From NCBI GenBank assembly GCA_946497695.1, contig CAMMLJ010000001.1, positions 1 through 64,000 of the forward strand: a stretch of DNA of 64,000 nt, read 5' to 3'. A program made the translations under genes and the position numbers. Positions 60,302-64,000 of this stretch are shown here, in pieces. The notes below the pieces were generated by a model that was given only the letters and a program-made list of their open reading frames with translations, did not search any database and had not been told where the DNA came from. Each line of letters begins with the position of its first letter. Position 1 is the first letter of the stretch. This DNA comes from an uncultured Clostridium sp. (GTDB taxonomy: Bacteria > Bacillota > Clostridia > TANB77 > CAG-508).

Positions 60302-61249
60302 ATGAAAAAGATTAGTGTTATAATTCCTGTATATAATACCGAAAAATATTTAAGAAGGTGCTTTGATTCGGTAATTGCACAAGATTATAAAAATTTAGAA
60401 ATAGTAATTATTAATGATGGTAGTGAAGATAATTCAGAGCAAATAATAAATGAATATAAAAATAAATATCCTGAATTGATTAGTTATTATAAAAAAGAAA
60501 ATTCAGGAGTTGCTGATACAAGAAATTTTGGTATAGAAAAAGCTCAAGGTGATTATATAATGTTTTTAGATTCTGATGATTATATTGATAAGGCTTTATT
60601 AAAAACATTAGAAGAATATGTAAACAAAAATATTGATTTAATTAAATTTAAATTACAAAGAGTTAATGAAGAAGGAAAGGCTCTGGAAATTGTATCAGGA
60701 GCGACTTTCGAAAAAACTACAGGAGAAGATGGTTTTAATAGATTATATAGTACAGATGTACTATTAGATTCACCATGTGTTTATTTAATTAAAAAAGAGA
60801 TTTTTGTAAAAAATAGTTTAAAGTTTGCAGTAGGGACAGAACATGAAGACTTTGGATTAGTTCCATTTATAATTGTATTGGCACAAACAATGGTTTCTAT
60901 AAATTTTTACGGATATTACTATGTTCAAAGTGATAATAGTATAACAAGGAATGAAAATTATACAAAAACAATAAAGAAAGCATATGATGCATTAAAGCAT
61001 TATGATAATGCAATTGTATTAATAGAAATATTAAATATTAATAAGATAACAAAACAAAATTTAAAAATATATTATACAAATGCAATAATTTTAAAAGCAA
61101 AAGAGTTACATAATGATGAGCAAAAAAAATATATTAAAGAAATCAAAGATAGAAAAATGACAAAAAATATTAAAATAAGAAACATGAAACAATTAATAAA
61201 GAAAATATTATTAACCATGAATATAAAATTATATTTACAAATGAAATAA
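60302..61249 (+). CDS. Glycosyltransferase family 2
   Basis: GT-A inverting glycosyltransferase. MKKISVIIPVYNTEKYLRRC opens the fold, LEIVIINDGSEDNSEQII contains the nucleotide-binding acidic residue, SGVADTRNFGIEKAQGDYIM and FLDSDDYIDK carry the DxD motif. 315 residues from ATG 60302 with GGAGA upstream; an earlier in-frame start would run back into the repeat. It is 24 bp before another GT2 gene. Confidence 0.9.
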   Translation: MKKISVIIPVYNTEKYLRRCFDSVIAQDYKNLEIVIINDGSEDNSEQIINEYKNKYPELISYYKKENSGVADTRNFGIEKAQGDYIMFLDSDDYIDKALLKTLEEYVNKNIDLIKFKLQRVNEEGKALEIVSGATFEKTTGEDGFNRLYSTDVLLDSPCVYLIKKEIFVKNSLKFAVGTEHEDFGLVPFIIVLAQTMVSINFYGYYYVQSDNSITRNENYTKTIKKAYDALKHYDNAIVLIEILNINKITKQNLKIYYTNAIILKAKELHNDEQKKYIKEIKDRKMTKNIKIRNMKQLIKKILLTMNIKLYLQMK

Positions 61250-61273
61250 GTAGAACGAATAGAGGAGATTTTG

Positions 61274-62260
61274 ATGAAAAAAGTTAGTGTTATAGTACCA
61301 TTCTATAATGTAGAAGAATATATAGAAAAATGTATAAAATCATTAGTAGAGCAGTCTTTGGAAGACATAGAAATAATTTTGATAAATGATGGAAGTAAAG
61401 ACGGATCTGAAGAGATAGCTAAAAAATATAAAAGCAAATATCCTAATAAAATAGTGTATTTAAAAAAAGAAAATGGTGGATTATCTGATGCAAGAAATTA
61501 TGCTTTACCTTATGCAAAAGGAGAATATATAGCTTTTTTAGATTCTGATGATTATGTAGAAGAAGAAATGTATAAGGAAATGTATGAAACTGCAATAATG
61601 GATAGAGCAGATATGGTAGAATGTGATTATCTATGGGAATATCCAGAAGAAACAATAGCAAGTAAAGGTAGAGCATATAAAGATAGGAGAGATATGATAT
61701 TAAATGCTAGAGTTGTAGCATGGAATAAACTAATAAAAAGAGAATTATTAGAAAGAACAAAAATAAAATTTCCAGTAGGTTTAAGATATGAAGATGTAGA
61801 GTTTTTTTATAAATTAATACCTTATATAAATACTATATCAATAGTAAAAAAGCCTTTTATACATTATGTACAAAGAGAAAACTCTATATCAAATACACAA
61901 ACAAGTAAAACTGCACAAATAATAGATGTTTTAGATAATGTAATAGAATTTTATAAAGAAAAAAATATATTTGATAATTATAAAAATGAATTAGAATATA
62001 ATTATGCAAGATATCTATTATGTAGCTCAATGCTAAGAATGATTATGATTGAAGAAAAAGAAGAAAGAGATAAAACGGTAAAATTAGCTTGGAACAAATT
62101 AAATGAAAGATTTCCAAAATGGAAAGAAAATCCTTATCTAAAAGAAAAAGGGCTAAAGAATAAATATATGAAAAGTGTTAATGAAAAAACATTAAAAATA
62201 TATGAAAAATTAGGAAGAATCAGATTTATAAGAAAAAAAATACAAGAAAAATTTGCATAG
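61274..62260 (+). CDS. Glycosyltransferase family 2
   Basis: Second GT2 enzyme, clearly paralogous to the one before: KKVSVIVPFYNVEEYIEKCI, IEIILINDGSKDGSEEIAK, GGLSDARNYALPYAKGEYIA and FLDSDDYVEEEMYKEMYETA with the DxD motif. 328 residues from ATG 61274; GAGGAG precedes it, and an overlapping TTG at 61271 is less likely. A C-terminal lysine-rich segment may touch the membrane. Confidence 0.9.
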   Translation: MKKVSVIVPFYNVEEYIEKCIKSLVEQSLEDIEIILINDGSKDGSEEIAKKYKSKYPNKIVYLKKENGGLSDARNYALPYAKGEYIAFLDSDDYVEEEMYKEMYETAIMDRADMVECDYLWEYPEETIASKGRAYKDRRDMILNARVVAWNKLIKRELLERTKIKFPVGLRYEDVEFFYKLIPYINTISIVKKPFIHYVQRENSISNTQTSKTAQIIDVLDNVIEFYKEKNIFDNYKNELEYNYARYLLCSSMLRMIMIEEKEERDKTVKLAWNKLNERFPKWKENPYLKEKGLKNKYMKSVNEKTLKIYEKLGRIRFIRKKIQEKFA

Positions 62261-62310
62261 ATTCTTGATTCACGAATTTTAGTGTATGTAGAAAAATAAA
62301 AGGAGAAGTT

Positions 62311-63762
62311 ATGAAAGAAACAAAAGTAGAGCCAACCAAAAAGATAAAAATAAATACAAAAAATTTAACAGAAAATTTATTAGTAATATTTGTAATACTA
62401 TGTCCAGTATTTGATATTTTAAGTTTTATATTTAGAAATACATTTAATACAAGTATATCTCCATCTACTATTTTAAGACCGGTAATACCTTTAATAGCAA
62501 TTATAGATTTATTTATAAGAAGCAAACATAAGCTAAGAATGTTTATTGTGGCATTAGTTTATGGAGTATATGCTTTAGCTCATTTATTATTATTTAATAC
62601 TGCTAACACAGGATTTAGTTATAGTAATGTAGTACACGAAATGCAATACATAATGAATTATACTTTTATGATAATAATTTTATTTGTATATGTTTATGTA
62701 TTTAAAGATAAAGAGAAAGATAAATTACAAAGAGCAATAATTTCGTCAGTATCAATATATATTGCATCAATAATATTAGCAATTATAACCAATACATCAT
62801 CATCAACATATATAGAAGGAACAGGAATAAAAGGTTGGTTTGAATCTGGAAATAGTATTAGTGCAGTTCTAATTTTATCAATATTTGTATTACTAAGTAA
62901 TAATGATAAAAATTATAGAAAAATAATTATAGGCGAAATAATTGCAATGGGAATATTCTTGTGTATATTAATAGGTACAAGAGTAGGTTTATTTGGATTT
63001 GTAATTGCTCTAGTAGCTTTTGTGTTTGCAGAAATTGTTGGAAAGATAATAAAAAAGTCAAAAATGAATAAAAAAGTTATACTAGGAGGAATTGGAGCGG
63101 TAATTGTAGTTGTGGTTATAGTTGCCTTAGTAGGCTCAAATACCATAGAGAGAAGGAAACATTTAAAAGAAATAGAATCAGATATAGTTGACGAATCAAC
63201 AAATCAAGAAGCACACATAACAGGAAGTTTAATGGAAATAAAAGAGAAGATAGATAATGGTGAAATAGAAGATACATACATGAACGAAGCACAAAAGAAA
63301 TCTATATTAGAATTATATGATATCGCAAACAAGTGGGAAATAAGTAATAATGACCAGCGTATGCAACAATTAATATACAATGCAGTTCTTGTAAAAAATC
63401 AAGCAAATCCATTATTAATTATATTTGGAAATGGATATATGAACCAATACAGAGAATTAGTTTTAGAAATGGATATACCAGCATTTTTATTTAATTTTGG
63501 AATATTAGGATTTTTATTATACTTTGGACCATTTCTTGCAATCTTTATATATGGAATATATTTTGGAATAAAAAGAATCAAGAAAATAGATTCAGAATAT
63601 ATAATGTATGTGTTAGGAATAGGCTTAGCATTTGCTATATCTGTATTTTCTGGATATGTATTCTTTAATATGTCAACATCTACAGTTATATCAGTTATAT
63701 GTGCATTATTAATAAATAAGATTTTTACAATAAAAAATGATTTAAAAGTGACAAAAGCATAA
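62311..63762 (+). CDS. O-antigen ligase/polymerase-like membrane protein (Wzy/WaaL family)
   Basis: Polytopic membrane protein of 483 residues with about ten predicted helices and a large outer loop (about residues 275-350), the hallmark of Wzy polymerases and O-antigen ligases. The IGTRVGLFGFVIALVAFVFA segment matches the usual position of the Wzy_C conserved arginine region. AAAGGAG precedes the ATG. In this cluster it most likely polymerises the exported repeat units. Family-level call only. Confidence 0.82.
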   Translation: MKETKVEPTKKIKINTKNLTENLLVIFVILCPVFDILSFIFRNTFNTSISPSTILRPVIPLIAIIDLFIRSKHKLRMFIVALVYGVYALAHLLLFNTANTGFSYSNVVHEMQYIMNYTFMIIILFVYVYVFKDKEKDKLQRAIISSVSIYIASIILAIITNTSSSTYIEGTGIKGWFESGNSISAVLILSIFVLLSNNDKNYRKIIIGEIIAMGIFLCILIGTRVGLFGFVIALVAFVFAEIVGKIIKKSKMNKKVILGGIGAVIVVVVIVALVGSNTIERRKHLKEIESDIVDESTNQEAHITGSLMEIKEKIDNGEIEDTYMNEAQKKSILELYDIANKWEISNNDQRMQQLIYNAVLVKNQANPLLIIFGNGYMNQYRELVLEMDIPAFLFNFGILGFLLYFGPFLAIFIYGIYFGIKRIKKIDSEYIMYVLGIGLAFAISVFSGYVFFNMSTSTVISVICALLINKIFTIKNDLKVTKA

Positions 63763-63790
63763 TAATGAATTATTTATGAGGAGATAGATT

Positions 63791-64000
63791 ATGAAAAAGA
63801 TTTTGTTTGGAATAACAAGTCTTACACTTGGCGGTGCTGAAAAAGTTTTAGTTGATTTAGCAAACAAATTAAGTGAAAAATATGAAATTACAATACTTAC
63901 AATATATGCAAAAGGTGAGTTTGAGAAAAAATTAAATTCAAAAGTAAAATTAAAAAGCATATATGATTTCCAATTTAATGATATGAAAAAATTTAAGAAA
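63791..64000 (+). CDS. Glycosyltransferase family 4, N-terminal part
   Basis: Runs off the right edge. The 70 visible residues, MKKILFGITSLTLGGAEKVL onward, show the glycine loop (LGGAEK) and VDLANKLSEKYEITILTIY of a GT-B N-terminal domain, like the GT4 at 59.1 kb. GAGGAG precedes the ATG. It continues the polysaccharide cluster. Confidence 0.85.
   Translation, partial: MKKILFGITSLTLGGAEKVLVDLANKLSEKYEITILTIYAKGEFEKKLNSKVKLKSIYDFQFNDMKKFKK

Noticed and set aside
1..64000. tRNA or rRNA genes
   Set aside because: No GGTTCGAAtCC-type T-arm with a foldable cloverleaf and no rRNA-like conserved stretches were seen on either strand.

Overview
The DNA is strongly AT-rich and carries sporulation genes (spoVS, gerW/ytfJ, spoIIP, spoVT), sortases, RecD2, a Firmicutes-type fructose-bisphosphatase and single-promoter TTGACA/TATAAT signals. 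It therefore comes from a low-GC, spore-forming, Gram-positive member of the Clostridia. The short AlaRS and the many small AT-rich hypotheticals suggest an uncultured-type gut clostridium, but that placement is inference. No tRNA, rRNA, CRISPR array, phage module or complete insertion sequence was seen.

Layout. 0.1-6.6 kb: ymdB-spoVS, a peptide-binding protein, SOS-regulated recA-recX, scpA and two sporulation-associated genes. 6.6-11.5 kb: an HD-hydrolase remnant, fbp, a D,D-carboxypeptidase with no normal start codon, a VanW-like lipoprotein and rpmE. 11.8-24.7 kb: miaB, a multi-HTH protein, mutS, tcdA, small metabolic enzymes, an HTH-CYTH fusion, a membrane-tethered ECF sigma factor with a frameshifted partner, and dxr interrupted by an in-frame TGA. 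24.9-32 kb: an ORF6N/PLD-like protein with a striking palindrome, asnB, a GT4 enzyme, ylbF, a membrane metallopeptidase and recJ. 32-48.9 kb: rel, hisS, spoIIP, pyk, an uncharacterised small operon, mreB, recD2, comF, frameshifted spoVT and a compact alaS. 49-54.9 kb: a HIT protein, two sortases, a manganese-type riboswitch in front of a P-type cation ATPase, and a polysaccharide deacetylase. 55-64 kb: lipid genes (acyl-ACP thioesterase, acyl-CoA synthetase) followed by an exopolysaccharide/capsule cluster that runs off the right end.

Cross-cutting observations. A family of short interspersed palindromic repeats (arms GGGATTT/AAATCCC, core GGGGACGTTCC) occurs at eleven loci, nine of them within about 20 bp downstream of a stop codon, often with a T-run so that the repeat acts as an intrinsic terminator. 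At least five genes carry inactivating or near-inactivating lesions: HD hydrolase, dac start codon, the sigma-factor partner, dxr and spoVT. Either this lineage is eroding genes or the assembly carries small errors; raw reads would decide. The best candidates for something new are the repeat family, the ORF6N palindrome and its displaced copy, the HTH-CYTH fusion, the membrane-tethered sigma factor and the compact AlaRS.
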